A stretch of 27,036 nt of DNA, from contig JAEZIZ010000004.1 of NCBI GenBank assembly GCA_023415915.1, forward strand, positions 1 to 27,036, written 5' to 3'. Shown one piece after another: positions 1-7,048 of this stretch (position 1 is its first letter; each line of letters opens with the position of its first letter). A program made the position numbers and the translations under genes. The DNA is from Bacillota bacterium. Its GTDB lineage: Bacteria > Bacillota > Clostridia > Christensenellales > SZUA-584. The notes below the pieces were generated by a model. It ran no database searches. It was not told where the DNA came from and was given only the letters and a program-made list of their open reading frames with translations.

Positions 1-82
1 CCTGGATGGGAGTCGGCCTTGTAAAGCCCGCGTTTTGCAGGGTAGCCTTCATCCCTTCCGAGAGTAATTCATAATATTTCAA
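1..82 (-). CDS. DEAD-box RNA helicase, N-terminus only (runs off left edge)
   Basis: Only the first 27 codons lie in the window. They end in the residues GFTRPTPIQ, the Q motif that binds ATP adenine in DEAD-box RNA helicases, preceded by the usual short helix (ELLSEGMKATLQNA). The proposed start is TTG at 82-80, with a Shine-Dalgarno-like AGG 5-6 bases upstream; an ATG ten codons further in is an alternative. Such helicases unwind RNA in ribosome assembly and mRNA decay and are often cold-induced, which fits the cold-shock gene nearby on the other strand. A well-formed promoter at 297-325 gives a leader of about 200 nt. The family call rests on the Q motif alone, because motifs I to VI are outside the window. 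Confidence 0.55.
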   Translation of the reverse strand, partial: MKYYELLSEGMKATLQNAGFTRPTPIQ

Positions 83-290
83 ATTTTCCTCATTTCTTTT
101 CCGGTGTTCACATAAAAAATAAAGACCGTGCCGATATAGCAAAGTCTCTCGAATTTGTTATTACGCCACAAGTTCGTACTTTTTAGCCGGAGCCGAAAAG
201 CCCCGCTTAAGCCGTACGGGCCACAATTTCCCGTACTGGTGTATTAAAAATACGACTTGTATGTAAAGCGCGATTCTTTTTAGGGAATGC
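83..290 (-). promoter_or_regulatory. long structured 5' leader of the helicase gene
   Basis: Between the predicted transcription start near 290 and the TTG start at 82 lie about 208 nt with no convincing gene. Read on the minus strand it holds a perfect 7-bp hairpin (GTACGGG/CCCGTAC, loop AAATTGTGG), then a second hairpin of GGGGC with GCTCC, then a less structured A/T-rich stretch before the start. Long leaders are common on cold-regulated helicase mRNAs. I do not recognise the family of this leader. Confidence 0.4.
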
Positions 291-296
291 TTTGAG

Positions 297-325
297 ATTA
301 TACTCAAACGATACTAATAATACAA
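297..325 (-). promoter_or_regulatory. sigma-A promoter of the helicase gene
   Basis: On the minus strand TTGTAT (325-320), a 17-base spacer and a perfect TATAAT (302-297). Transcription would start near 290. Confidence 0.6.
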
Positions 326-345
326 AGGCAATTATATAGTATTCT

Positions 346-630
346 TTACTGTTTGTAAAGACTGAGTAAAAGCTGCCTAAATTCCGGCGCATAAGAACGA
401 TTGCAGATCAAGCAATACAGCCCTTGTTTTAATACGGGTTCACCTGCAAATTGTGCGACTTGATGGCGTAGTAATATTCTCTTAATTATTTTAAGGCGTT
501 TAGTTTTTGCGTGTTTATAGGTCATTACGAAACAATCTGATAGATTGAAATGCCTTATCGGATATACTTTACATTCGAAGAAAGTCGTGCTAATATTAAA
601 AAGTATTCTAAATGTACCGATTGAGTTCAC
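346..630 (-). CDS. small uncharacterised protein (doubtful)
   Basis: An open frame of 94 codons on the minus strand, starting at GTG, with a possible AAGGA about 15 bases upstream. It ends just before the helicase promoter. The predicted protein is basic, with a run KTKRLKIIKR and a C-terminal segment CLICNRSYAPEFRQLLLSLY that looks more protein-like than random. There is no signal peptide or membrane helix and I recognise no family. The start is weak. It may be a remnant or chance frame in a 350-base gap. Confidence 0.22.
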   Translation of the reverse strand: MNSIGTFRILFNISTTFFECKVYPIRHFNLSDCFVMTYKHAKTKRLKIIKRILLRHQVAQFAGEPVLKQGLYCLICNRSYAPEFRQLLLSLYKQ

Positions 631-733
631 ATGTTTTGTAAGTCATTCCTTCATTTAATACAGGGGCTCCGAAAAGTCTAAACTTTTTGGGGTGTGAATG
701 ATTTACATAACATGTGATTTTATTTGTACAGGA

Positions 734-739
734 TATAAT
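734..739 (+). promoter_or_regulatory. -10 box of the cold-shock gene
   Basis: Perfect TATAAT 22 bases before the ATG at 761. The hexamer at the normal -35 distance (CATGTG, 711-716) is poor, so the promoter may need an activator or have a different -35. The leader would be only about 15 nt, shorter than the long leaders of several cold-shock genes. Confidence 0.45.
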
Positions 740-760
740 ATTTATTGGGAGGTACCGACA

Positions 761-973
761 ATGTATAGTGGCACAGTAAAATGGTTTAACGCGGAAAAAG
801 GCTATGGATTTATTTCCAATGATGATGGAGGAGAGGATTGCTTTGTGCACTTCTCGGCAATCATGACTGAAGGTTATAAGTCTCTGTCGGAAGGACAGAG
901 AGTTACTTTTGATACTGAAGCGGATCCGAAAAACAGAAACAAGCTCAGGGCAGTAAATGTACGTATATCGTAA
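761..973 (+). CDS. csp: cold-shock protein, CspA family
   Basis: A 70-residue single-stranded nucleic-acid-binding beta barrel (OB fold) that acts as an RNA chaperone in the cytoplasm. The N-terminus carries the signature GTVKWFNAEKGYGFI, containing the aromatic RNA-contact residues of RNP1, followed by CFVHFSAI (RNP2 region). Length equals the family norm of 65-70. The frame is open upstream to 698, but the ATG at 761 is right: it gives the standard N-terminus MYSGTVKWF and has a GGGAGG site at 748-753. The gene is monocistronic, bounded by a -10 box and a strong terminator. A DEAD-box helicase gene lies divergently about 680 bases away, and the two families commonly act together in cold adaptation. 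Confidence 0.95.
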   Translation: MYSGTVKWFNAEKGYGFISNDDGGEDCFVHFSAIMTEGYKSLSEGQRVTFDTEADPKNRNKLRAVNVRIS

Positions 974-1000
974 TTGATTGACTGAAATCAGGAGCTGTAA

Positions 1001-1032
1001 CGGCTGCATGCTTTAAAACATGCAGCCGTTTT
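1001..1032 (+). terminator. intrinsic terminator of csp
   Basis: Perfect 10-bp stem CGGCTGCATG (1001-1010) with CATGCAGCCG (1019-1028), 8-base loop, followed by TTTT. It lies 28 bases after the csp stop codon. Confidence 0.85.
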
Positions 1033-1040
1033 AAAACGGA

Positions 1041-1071
1041 GTCCCCAGCAAACCGTGAAGCTTGCCGGTGT
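1041..1071 (+). repeat. 31-bp dispersed repeat, copy 1
   Basis: Matches 12293-12323 (same strand) and 12549-12579 (opposite strand) with a handful of mismatches each. It begins GTCCCCAGCAA and ends GCCGGTGT. It sits just after the csp terminator, between convergent genes. Confidence 0.6.
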
Positions 1072-1114
1072 GCAGATAGGACTCGTAAGAATGGTTTATA
1101 ACCTGATTTCTGCT

Positions 1115-2038
1115 CTATAAGTGATAGTGGCCTGCGGCTTCGGGCTGATAGAGCAGCTTTTTAATTCGGATGTGCGCAATACCATCGGGCGTGTTCCACC
1201 GTATGCTGTCGCCTTCGCTGTACCCGAGTATTGCCGTGCCTATTGGAGATAATACGGACAGCCTGCTCCGTGCCGGGTCCGAAGCGTGCGGGTATACTAA
1301 AGATACCTCGATGTCGTCGTCGTTTAAGGTAAGCAGCGCTTTTGAGTTCATCGAAACGACACCGCGGGGGAGATGATGCTGCTCGACTACCTTTGCTCTA
1401 TTAATTTCGGACTCGAGGTCATCAAGCGCCTGCTTATCGGCGCCGTTCTTCAGTTTGTCGCTTATCAGCTTTCTTAATCTTCTCCTGTCAAGCTCGGTAA
1501 TATAGATTACGCCCGGAGCGGCAGCCTGCCTCTTGACGGATTCAATATATTCTTCGATAGTTATCGAGAAGCTTTTCATATTGGCTGACTCATGGAATTG
1601 CTTGAATCCGGCGCCTGCAAAAGCTCTTATTGAGCGTATGTTTTCCTTATGTATCTTTGCGACAACGCGCTTTGACCTGAGCTCGAAAAAAGCTATTTTC
1701 AGGCTTTCCAAAATTGTGCTCGTTCCCAGCCTTTTACCCCAGTTGCTCCGGTCGCCGATAACTATAACTATCTCCGTTTCGGCGCTTTTTATTATAAGCC
1801 GGACAAAACCTACCGGCTTGCCGTCTTTATCGTATGCCATATAGAATCTGCCGTTTTGGTTAAAAAGGTGCGTTAAAATTGGCATGTTAACCTTGCTTAT
1901 CACACGCTCTATATCGTCCGAAACATTTTGGGTGTCGCTTAAAAACTTGCGCACGTCGTCGTCTTTAAGCCATGTCATTAAGTTATAAGCGTTATCACGG
2001 GTTATTTCATCCGATAAAAAAATAAAAGGCTCTTTCAT
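1115..2038 (-). CDS. GNAT N-acetyltransferase fused to a GreA/Rnk-like domain
   Basis: A 307-residue two-domain protein. Residues 1-170 resemble a GNAT acetyltransferase: a central strand (VGFVRLII), an acetyl-CoA loop GKRLGTS at 101-107, and the late NIRSIRAFAGAGF segment typical of RimJ-like members. Residues 177-307 match the stand-alone Rnk-like protein at 3699-4103 closely: shared YIT-E-D start, VYPHASD, LSVLSPIGTAILGY-EGD, and a YQPEA tail. This C-terminal FKBP-like fold binds RNA polymerase in GreA, GreB and Rnk. The start ATG has AAGGATG about 10 bases upstream, and a near-perfect promoter lies at 2109-2137. Fusion suggests an acetylation activity brought to RNA polymerase, but substrate and partner are inferred, not shown. 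It is convergent with csp. Confidence 0.75.
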   Translation of the reverse strand: MKEPFIFLSDEITRDNAYNLMTWLKDDDVRKFLSDTQNVSDDIERVISKVNMPILTHLFNQNGRFYMAYDKDGKPVGFVRLIIKSAETEIVIVIGDRSNWGKRLGTSTILESLKIAFFELRSKRVVAKIHKENIRSIRAFAGAGFKQFHESANMKSFSITIEEYIESVKRQAAAPGVIYITELDRRRLRKLISDKLKNGADKQALDDLESEINRAKVVEQHHLPRGVVSMNSKALLTLNDDDIEVSLVYPHASDPARSRLSVLSPIGTAILGYSEGDSIRWNTPDGIAHIRIKKLLYQPEAAGHYHL

Positions 2039-2108
2039 TTTTTACTACATCCTTACGTAAGAAATAAAAGCCTTCCATAGATACTATGACGGTTCTTTTT
2101 ATATTCCG

Positions 2109-2137
2109 ATTATATCAGTAAAAGATAAAGCGGTCAA
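2109..2137 (-). promoter_or_regulatory. sigma-A promoter of the GNAT-Rnk fusion gene
   Basis: Minus strand TTGACC (2137-2132), 17-base spacer, TATAAT (2114-2109). Predicted start near 2102, leaving a leader of about 64 nt. Confidence 0.75.
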
Positions 2138-2244
2138 ACGTCATTATAGGCAATATTGGAATAATAAATAAATATTACTTGAATTAAATAACACTGGTTA
2201 TATTAAATAGAAACGATGCAATTAAATGGAATCACAATCCAGCA

Positions 2245-2273
2245 TTGACAAATCATAGATAATACTATAAGAT
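2245..2273 (+). promoter_or_regulatory. promoter of the 2394-4103 gene group
   Basis: Perfect TTGACA at 2245-2250, 17-base spacer, TAAGAT at 2268-2273 (a weak -10). Transcription would start near 2280, giving a leader of about 114 nt that contains the hairpin at 2303-2331. Confidence 0.5.
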
Positions 2274-2302
2274 GTTAAATGAAGATACTTTATAAATTCA
2301 AA

Positions 2303-2331
2303 GGCATTTCGCACGCTGCGAAGTGTCTTTT
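2303..2331 (+). terminator. leader hairpin followed by T-run: candidate attenuator
   Basis: Within the leader of the gene at 2394, 2303-2313 pairs with 2317-2327 (11 bp including two G-U, core TTCGCA/TGCGAA, 3-base loop) and is followed by TTTT. The upstream segment AAGATACTT (2282-2290) can instead pair with AAGTGTCTT (2321-2329), which would break the terminator stem. This layout suggests conditional termination. Confidence 0.45.
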
Positions 2332-2393
2332 CCTATGATGATGATATTTAAGATAATATGTAGTTGTATTATTTGTTTTTACAGGAGGAAACG

Positions 2394-2876
2394 GTGAGAA
2401 CTATTCTGCAAAAAGCGTCCTATGAACGGCTGATTGGGCAGACAGTTTATATAGAAGAAAACATAAAAAGCATAGAGGAAACTTTATTAAGCAGCAAATT
2501 AATAACGTCAAGGGACGATTTCAGATATTTTTTTAAGAGATATATCAGAAAAGTCGAGGCTTTATTTAAATCCATAACCGTTGTGGATGATAAAGAAAAA
2601 CGGTTGAACAGTATACCGTTTATCGTATTGGACAGCAGCTTTACTCTGACTGATGCTAAAAACAGAGTATATTACTGCCATATGACATATGACAACACAT
2701 GGGACGGGAACAGGAGAATTCATCAGATACACTTCCTGTCGGAAACGGGGCTTATGCTGCTATTGAGAGAAGAAGGGTCAAAGGCCACCGTCAATTTGGG
2801 AAGCGGGTATCTAGAGCATAGAATCAGTTCAATAAGAATAGAAGGAGGAAGGAATGAAAACCGTATATGTATCTGA
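2394..2876 (+). CDS. divergent GreA/Rnk-like protein
   Basis: A 160-residue soluble protein starting at GTG 2394, chosen because AGGAGG lies at 2383-2388, six bases upstream; the open frame extends 30 bases further without a site. Residues 1-60 look helical and charged. Residues 75-150 have the pattern of the Gre C-terminal domain: a start like IPFIVLDSSFTLTD, then a block HFLSETGLMLLLREEG that parallels the SVLSPIGTAILGYREGD block of the neighbours, then a basic strand. Key Gre/Rnk residues are poorly kept, so this is a distant relative. It overlaps the start of the HAD gene by 23 bases, implying translational coupling. A role in binding RNA polymerase is inference from the fold pattern only. 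Confidence 0.5.
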   Translation: MRTILQKASYERLIGQTVYIEENIKSIEETLLSSKLITSRDDFRYFFKRYIRKVEALFKSITVVDDKEKRLNSIPFIVLDSSFTLTDAKNRVYYCHMTYDNTWDGNRRIHQIHFLSETGLMLLLREEGSKATVNLGSGYLEHRISSIRIEGGRNENRICI

Positions 2877-3681
2877 TCTTGACGGTACGCTTTTCAACTC
2901 GGAGAAAAAGATAACGACTTTTACGGCGGATATTATCAATAAGTTTATCGATCAGGGAGGGCTGTTTGCTATATCCACGGCAAGAATGGCTTATGGATGC
3001 GATCAGAAGCTGGTTGCGTTGAATTTAAACATTCCTTGCATTGTAATGAACGGCGCGTGTATTTACTCTTTCAATGAGAAGAAGTATATAGACGTTAAAA
3101 TTATAGACACGGAAAAAGTTAAGGAGATAGAGGGGATTCTTGACGAAGAGGACTGCAACGCGTTTATGTATACGTACGATAAAAATGCGCTCAGCATATA
3201 TTATAAAACGGAAGCGGAAAACAAGGACGTACAGTACTTAAGCAGAAGAGCCCAGGAAGAATGCAAAGAAATAAAAAAAGTAGACAGCTTTGCGCGAACG
3301 GCAAAAAACAGGCAGGTTGTTTATTTTGCGCTTACAGGTAATAAAAGCAAGATTCAGCATGTATATAATAGAGTAAGCAGGGTGCCGAGGGTAGAATCGG
3401 TAATGTATCTTAATATATACAACGGGCGATATTGCCTTGAGATATTCGACGCAAAGGCTAATAAAGCGCACGCCCTGATGAATTTAAGACAACTGCTTAA
3501 GCCGGATGAGGTCGTTGCCTTCGGCAACAAACCAAGCGACATAGACATGATGAAAGCGGCGGATTTCTGCTTTGCGCCGGAAAATGCGGTTAACGAGGTA
3601 AAAAGGATTGCCAACAGAATAATAGAGAGCTGTGACAACGACGGCGTAGCGAAATATCTGAAACAAAAATATGAGCTTTAA
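2854..3681 (+). CDS. HAD-superfamily phosphatase, Cof type
   Basis: A 275-residue cytoplasmic hydrolase of the Cof/YwpJ group, which dephosphorylates sugar phosphates, nucleotides or flavin intermediates through an aspartyl-phosphate. Motif I is DLDGTL at residues 8-13 (nucleophile D8, acid/base D10). Motif II is the AISTAR segment near 39-44. Motif IV reads GNKPSDIDMMKAADF where the usual form is GDxxNDxxM; aspartates are present, but the first D is N and the ND pair is SD, so metal binding may be weakened. Length fits the family (260-290). The start overlaps the upstream gene, with GGAGGAAGGA directly before the ATG. The substrate cannot be told from the sequence. Confidence 0.85.
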   Translation: MKTVYVSDLDGTLFNSEKKITTFTADIINKFIDQGGLFAISTARMAYGCDQKLVALNLNIPCIVMNGACIYSFNEKKYIDVKIIDTEKVKEIEGILDEEDCNAFMYTYDKNALSIYYKTEAENKDVQYLSRRAQEECKEIKKVDSFARTAKNRQVVYFALTGNKSKIQHVYNRVSRVPRVESVMYLNIYNGRYCLEIFDAKANKAHALMNLRQLLKPDEVVAFGNKPSDIDMMKAADFCFAPENAVNEVKRIANRIIESCDNDGVAKYLKQKYEL

Positions 3682-3698
3682 ACAGGAGTGAATTTATT

Positions 3699-4103
3699 AT
3701 GTCGCGTAAAATATATATTACAGAAATGGATAAAAAGAAGCTGCAGAAACTGATAAATGAAGCGATACAGGATAATATTCAAAACGAGGAACTTATGAGC
3801 GACCTGATAAGGGAGCTTGACCGCGCCGATGTTGTAAGCAAGGCGGAATTACCGCGCGATGTGATCACCATGGATTCGAGGGTTTTGTTGGTGCTGGACG
3901 GGTCGGAGGAGGAAATTGCGCTCGTATATCCGCATGAGTCTGACGTTTCCGATAACAAGATATCGGTTTTATCTCCGATAGGGACGGCTATTTTGGGATA
4001 TCGCGAAGGGGATACCATAGAGTGGAAAGTACCGTCCGGAGTAACGACAATCAAAGTTAAAAAGGTGCTTTACCAGCCGGAGGCAACAGAAAACGCCGTC
4101 TGA
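3699..4103 (+). CDS. Rnk/GreA C-terminal-like transcription factor
   Basis: A 134-residue protein with the layout of Rnk (regulator of nucleoside diphosphate kinase): a short N-terminal helical hairpin (residues 1-45), then an FKBP-like Gre C-terminal domain with VYPHESD and ISVLSPIGTAILGYREGD. In GreA and GreB this domain docks on the RNA polymerase secondary channel. The helical part here is too short to be the full coiled coil that rescues backtracked polymerase, so Rnk-like competition is more likely than cleavage stimulation. AGGAG lies at 3684-3688 before the ATG. It follows the HAD gene by 17 bases and is probably co-transcribed. The C-terminal half of the fusion protein at 1115-2038 is its close paralogue. 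Confidence 0.8.
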   Translation: MSRKIYITEMDKKKLQKLINEAIQDNIQNEELMSDLIRELDRADVVSKAELPRDVITMDSRVLLVLDGSEEEIALVYPHESDVSDNKISVLSPIGTAILGYREGDTIEWKVPSGVTTIKVKKVLYQPEATENAV

Positions 4104-4183
4104 AAATACCGGCATATATAAAGCCAAGAGTTTTATAAAGCAAGGGCTCCAAGAAAGCGGAAGCTTTCCCTGGCGATGATAAG

Positions 4184-4355
4184 CTGCTTTGTTAATACTG
4201 CTTGAGATTGCTAAAAAGTATATTCTGTCATTCCGTCAGCTTTGCTTGAAGGAGTATAACGACTGAAGAATCCCCTTCTTTAAGCACTTTCCATGGGATT
4301 CCTCGTAAGCTCGGAATGATGAGGGTTTGTCGACATTCTGAACCTGCTTTGTTAA
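4184..4355. repeat. small palindromic repeat element with flanking direct repeats
   Basis: CTGCTTTGTTAA occurs at 4184-4195 and again at 4344-4355. Between them, TCATTCCG (4228-4235) and CGGAATGA (4312-4319) form 8-bp inverted ends, followed inward by related AGCTT and GAATCC/GGATTCC blocks. It has no coding capacity. The same TCATTCCGAGC and GAGGAATC blocks recur at 12254-12285, so this is a dispersed non-autonomous element or remnant. It fills most of the 259-base gap between convergent genes. Confidence 0.5.
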
Positions 4356-4362
4356 GATAAGC

Positions 4363-6300
4363 TTATTGTTTGTGCCCGCAGTATTTTGGAATCACCTCTG
4401 CCGGCACAGGCTCGTAGAAAAAGTAACCCTGAATATTGCTGCAGGAGCGTTCGCTTAAAAATTTCAGCTGGCTCTCGTTTTCAACGCCTTCGGCTATAAC
4501 GTCTATATCAAGGCTGTCGGCTAATGCGAGTATAACGTTGATAATGGATTCGTCCTTTTGGTTCAAATTTATGCCATGCACAAAATCCATAGGTATTTTA
4601 ATGCGGTCAACAGGGAAGCTCTTCAGATATTGGATCGCGGAATATCCGGTGCCAAAATCGTCTATCGCTATTTTTACGCCTAAGGACTTGACAGCCTCAA
4701 GGCCTGAAAGTATATTCTCGTCGCTGATTATTGTTGACTCCGTGATTTCCAGCTCAAGATATTCCGGAGACAGCTTGGTGTCGTCCAATACGTCCCGCAC
4801 CAGATTATACAGAGAGTTATTATTTACCTGTATCGCAGAGATGTTGACGGAAACAGGCACCTTGGGAAGGCCCATGTCCTGCCACGCTTTGTTTTGCCTG
4901 CATGCCGTCTTTATTACCCATTCCCCGATAGGTATTATCAGTCCCGATTTTTCCGCGGCAGGAATAAACTCGCCGGGCAATAAAATACCGCGCTCGGGAT
5001 GGTTCCATCGGATAAGCGCCTCATATCCTATTATTTCCTTGGTAAGGCCGTTGACCTGCGGCTGATAGTACAGCAGAAATTCATCGTTTGCCAAAGCTTC
5101 ATGCAGGGCGTTTATCTTTTCGATTTCTTCAATTACGTCTTTTTCGAGCTCCGACGAATACAATACATATCTGTTCTTACCATTCGTTTTTGCCCTGTAC
5201 ATAGCGAAATCTGCCCTTTTTATCAATGCTTCAACATCTTCGTCGTTTCCCTGGTGCTTAGCAATGCCAACGCTGCAGGTGATAGCAAGTCGCCGCATGT
5301 TTATTATAAAAGGTTCATTGAACTGTTCAAGCACTCGCTTTGCCATATTCAAAACCTGTTTTTCGCTTCTTATATTTCGTACCATAACTAAAAATTCGTC
5401 GCCGGAAACCCTGCAAACCGAATCGCTGCTTCTGAAAATTGCGCTTATACGATCTCCCGCCTGCTTTATGAGCTCATCGCCCGAGGAATGCCCCAAGGTA
5501 TCGTTTACTCTTTTGAAAAAATCCAGGTCAATAAACATGACGTAAAGCCCCGAGCCGCTTGTTTTATGTTCGATAGCATACTTTAAGTTTTCAGTGAAAA
5601 GCATTCTGTTGGGCAGCCCGGTAAGGTGGTCATATAACGCCAGCCGCAAGTTCTCCGCTTCGACTTTCTTTCTCTCTTCTATTTGCGCGTTAAGCTCGTT
5701 AACCTGGTTATCGATTACCTCAAGACGTCTTATGTTTACACCGTATATAAGGCGGGCAATAAAATACAGCGCACCAAACAATAAAAAGTTTACTATCGTT
5801 TTAACGTCGTCGACGGGGAAATTAACAAGATTCGCAAAAAACCGCAGGTATAAAAGAGAAACGGTGAGCGCGACGCCGGTAACTACAAGCATTGTCCTTG
5901 TAAGCCTTGCAATCGATATGAGGATGATAATAAAGGCAAACGTCCACATTGCAGGCCCCATATACTCGTAATAACGGACCAAAGAATAAAAGAACACCAA
6001 ATTGTATATAAGCGCAACCAATAAGTTACCAAAAAAAGGTTTCGGGTTTAAAAAAGAAAGTGTAAATACGATAATGCCTGAGATAAAGAATACGCCGATA
6101 TCTGTCAGCAGCTGCGCGGTCGGCATCAAGTATACCAACGGGCCGAGTATAGACTGGCTAACAGCGCATAACAAAAGAAGAATAGACATGATTCTTAAAA
6201 GTATGACATTGACATGCCTTGCTGCGGTTTCATTGCTGCTGTTCTTAAGTATCTTTTCAACCAGTGATGAAAAGAAGATGCGGACGTATGATTTATGCAT
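4363..6300 (-). CDS. membrane-anchored GGDEF-EAL cyclic-di-GMP enzyme
   Basis: A 645-residue sensor-type protein. Residues 35-195 hold about six hydrophobic helices, followed by a short coiled coil (195-220). The GGDEF domain (about 225-385) has the active-site loop as SGDEF (299-303), a tolerated change, and an inhibitory RxxD site (RSSD, 290-293) exactly five residues before it, so product feedback is expected. The EAL domain (about 395-640) keeps EAL at 427-429, SVNIS, ELEITES, DDFGTG, the catalytic lysine, EGVE and QGYFF; KID is changed to KIP. Both synthesis and breakdown of cyclic di-GMP are therefore possible. The start ATG has GGAG six bases upstream. It is monocistronic and convergent with the Rnk-like gene. 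The membrane part has no family I recognise. Confidence 0.93.
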   Translation of the reverse strand: MHKSYVRIFFSSLVEKILKNSSNETAARHVNVILLRIMSILLLLCAVSQSILGPLVYLMPTAQLLTDIGVFFISGIIVFTLSFLNPKPFFGNLLVALIYNLVFFYSLVRYYEYMGPAMWTFAFIIILISIARLTRTMLVVTGVALTVSLLYLRFFANLVNFPVDDVKTIVNFLLFGALYFIARLIYGVNIRRLEVIDNQVNELNAQIEERKKVEAENLRLALYDHLTGLPNRMLFTENLKYAIEHKTSGSGLYVMFIDLDFFKRVNDTLGHSSGDELIKQAGDRISAIFRSSDSVCRVSGDEFLVMVRNIRSEKQVLNMAKRVLEQFNEPFIINMRRLAITCSVGIAKHQGNDEDVEALIKRADFAMYRAKTNGKNRYVLYSSELEKDVIEEIEKINALHEALANDEFLLYYQPQVNGLTKEIIGYEALIRWNHPERGILLPGEFIPAAEKSGLIIPIGEWVIKTACRQNKAWQDMGLPKVPVSVNISAIQVNNNSLYNLVRDVLDDTKLSPEYLELEITESTIISDENILSGLEAVKSLGVKIAIDDFGTGYSAIQYLKSFPVDRIKIPMDFVHGINLNQKDESIINVILALADSLDIDVIAEGVENESQLKFLSERSCSNIQGYFFYEPVPAEVIPKYCGHKQ

Positions 6301-6400
6301 TAAAAACTCCTTGGCGATTCAGCCAATCAAAAATCGCTTTGTATATGGGCTCCCAATATGTTGTAGTTGGGGATAAAAGCATTTTTTGTTGACACTATGT

Positions 6401-6406
6401 ATTATA
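6401..6406 (-). promoter_or_regulatory. possible -10 box of the GGDEF-EAL gene
   Basis: Minus-strand TATAAT about 100 bases upstream of the start codon. The hexamer 17 bases further up (TTCCTG) is a poor -35. Confidence 0.3.
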
Positions 6407-6631
6407 TCGTACTTTTTTCGCATCAGGAACACGGTAAAAAAAGCCACATATGTTGCATGCGGCAGGCGGTATCGCAAAACCTGCCACTTGAATTGCTTGC
6501 CATTTAGCGGGAGCTTCAAAGGTACAAGAAACATGACTTTTTTATGCTTATATCGCTATCCAAAGTTTTTCTGCAATTGTCGAAAATTTTTCCCTGAAGG
6601 AGCTTGACATTCATTTAAGGCAGATGCAGAA

Positions 6632-6637
6632 TATAAT
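6632..6637 (+). promoter_or_regulatory. -10 box upstream of the blaI-like gene
   Basis: TATAAT 33 bases before the ATG. A perfect TTGACA exists at 6604-6609, but the spacer is 22 bases, too long for plain sigma-A use. A 9-base direct repeat GCAATTGTC occurs at 6573-6581 and 6643-6651, either side of the promoter, and is a candidate operator. Confidence 0.35.
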
Positions 6638-6669
6638 TGTAGGCAATTGTCTTAAAAGGAGTTGATATT

Positions 6670-7047
6670 ATGGATGCAATGAAAAAACTGCCGGACGCTG
6701 AGTTTGACATTATGAAAGTGGTGTGGGCAAATGAGCCGCCTATTACGACCAACATCATTATGCAACAGCTTGGAAACGAAAGGGAATGGAAAGCACAGAC
6801 GGTCATTTCCCTTATGTCGCGGTTGGTGGAGCGCGGCTTTGTCAGGACGGAAAAAAACGGAAAAGAGCGCACCTATTTTCCGCTTATCAGCAAGGAGGAC
6901 TACTTACGATTTGAAACGGGTAATTTTATGGAGCGTTTTCATGGGAACTCTTTCGTTAGCTTAGTTGCCACGCTATATGACGGGAACAAAATAAAGAACA
7001 GCGATCTTGACCGACTTGAAAAGTGGCTGAAAGAAAGGAGGGATTGA
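6670..7047 (+). CDS. blaI: BlaI/MecI-family transcriptional repressor
   Basis: A 125-residue winged-helix repressor. The N-terminal half shows the family signature: LPDAEFDIMKVVWANEPPIT, then a recognition helix region (KAQTVISLMSRLVERGFV) and a wing rich in K and R (RTEKNGKERTYFPLI). The C-terminal helices serve for dimerisation. BlaI proteins repress their own operon until a BlaR1 partner triggers their cleavage or release. The start has AAAGGAG eight bases upstream. The next gene, a BlaR1-like protease, begins one base after the stop codon, so the two form an operon. There is no beta-lactamase gene nearby, so the regulated targets are unknown and the pair may respond to cell-wall stress rather than penicillin. 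Confidence 0.92.
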   Translation: MDAMKKLPDAEFDIMKVVWANEPPITTNIIMQQLGNEREWKAQTVISLMSRLVERGFVRTEKNGKERTYFPLISKEDYLRFETGNFMERFHGNSFVSLVATLYDGNKIKNSDLDRLEKWLKERRD

Positions 7048-7048
7048 T

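Noticed and set aside
6389..6417. Perfect TTGACA on the plus strand at 6389
   Set aside because: No -10 box at 16-18 bases; the TATAAT nearby belongs to the minus strand.
6604..6637. TTGACA-TATAAT pair before blaI
   Set aside because: The 22-base spacer is too long for a normal sigma-A promoter, so only the -10 was listed.
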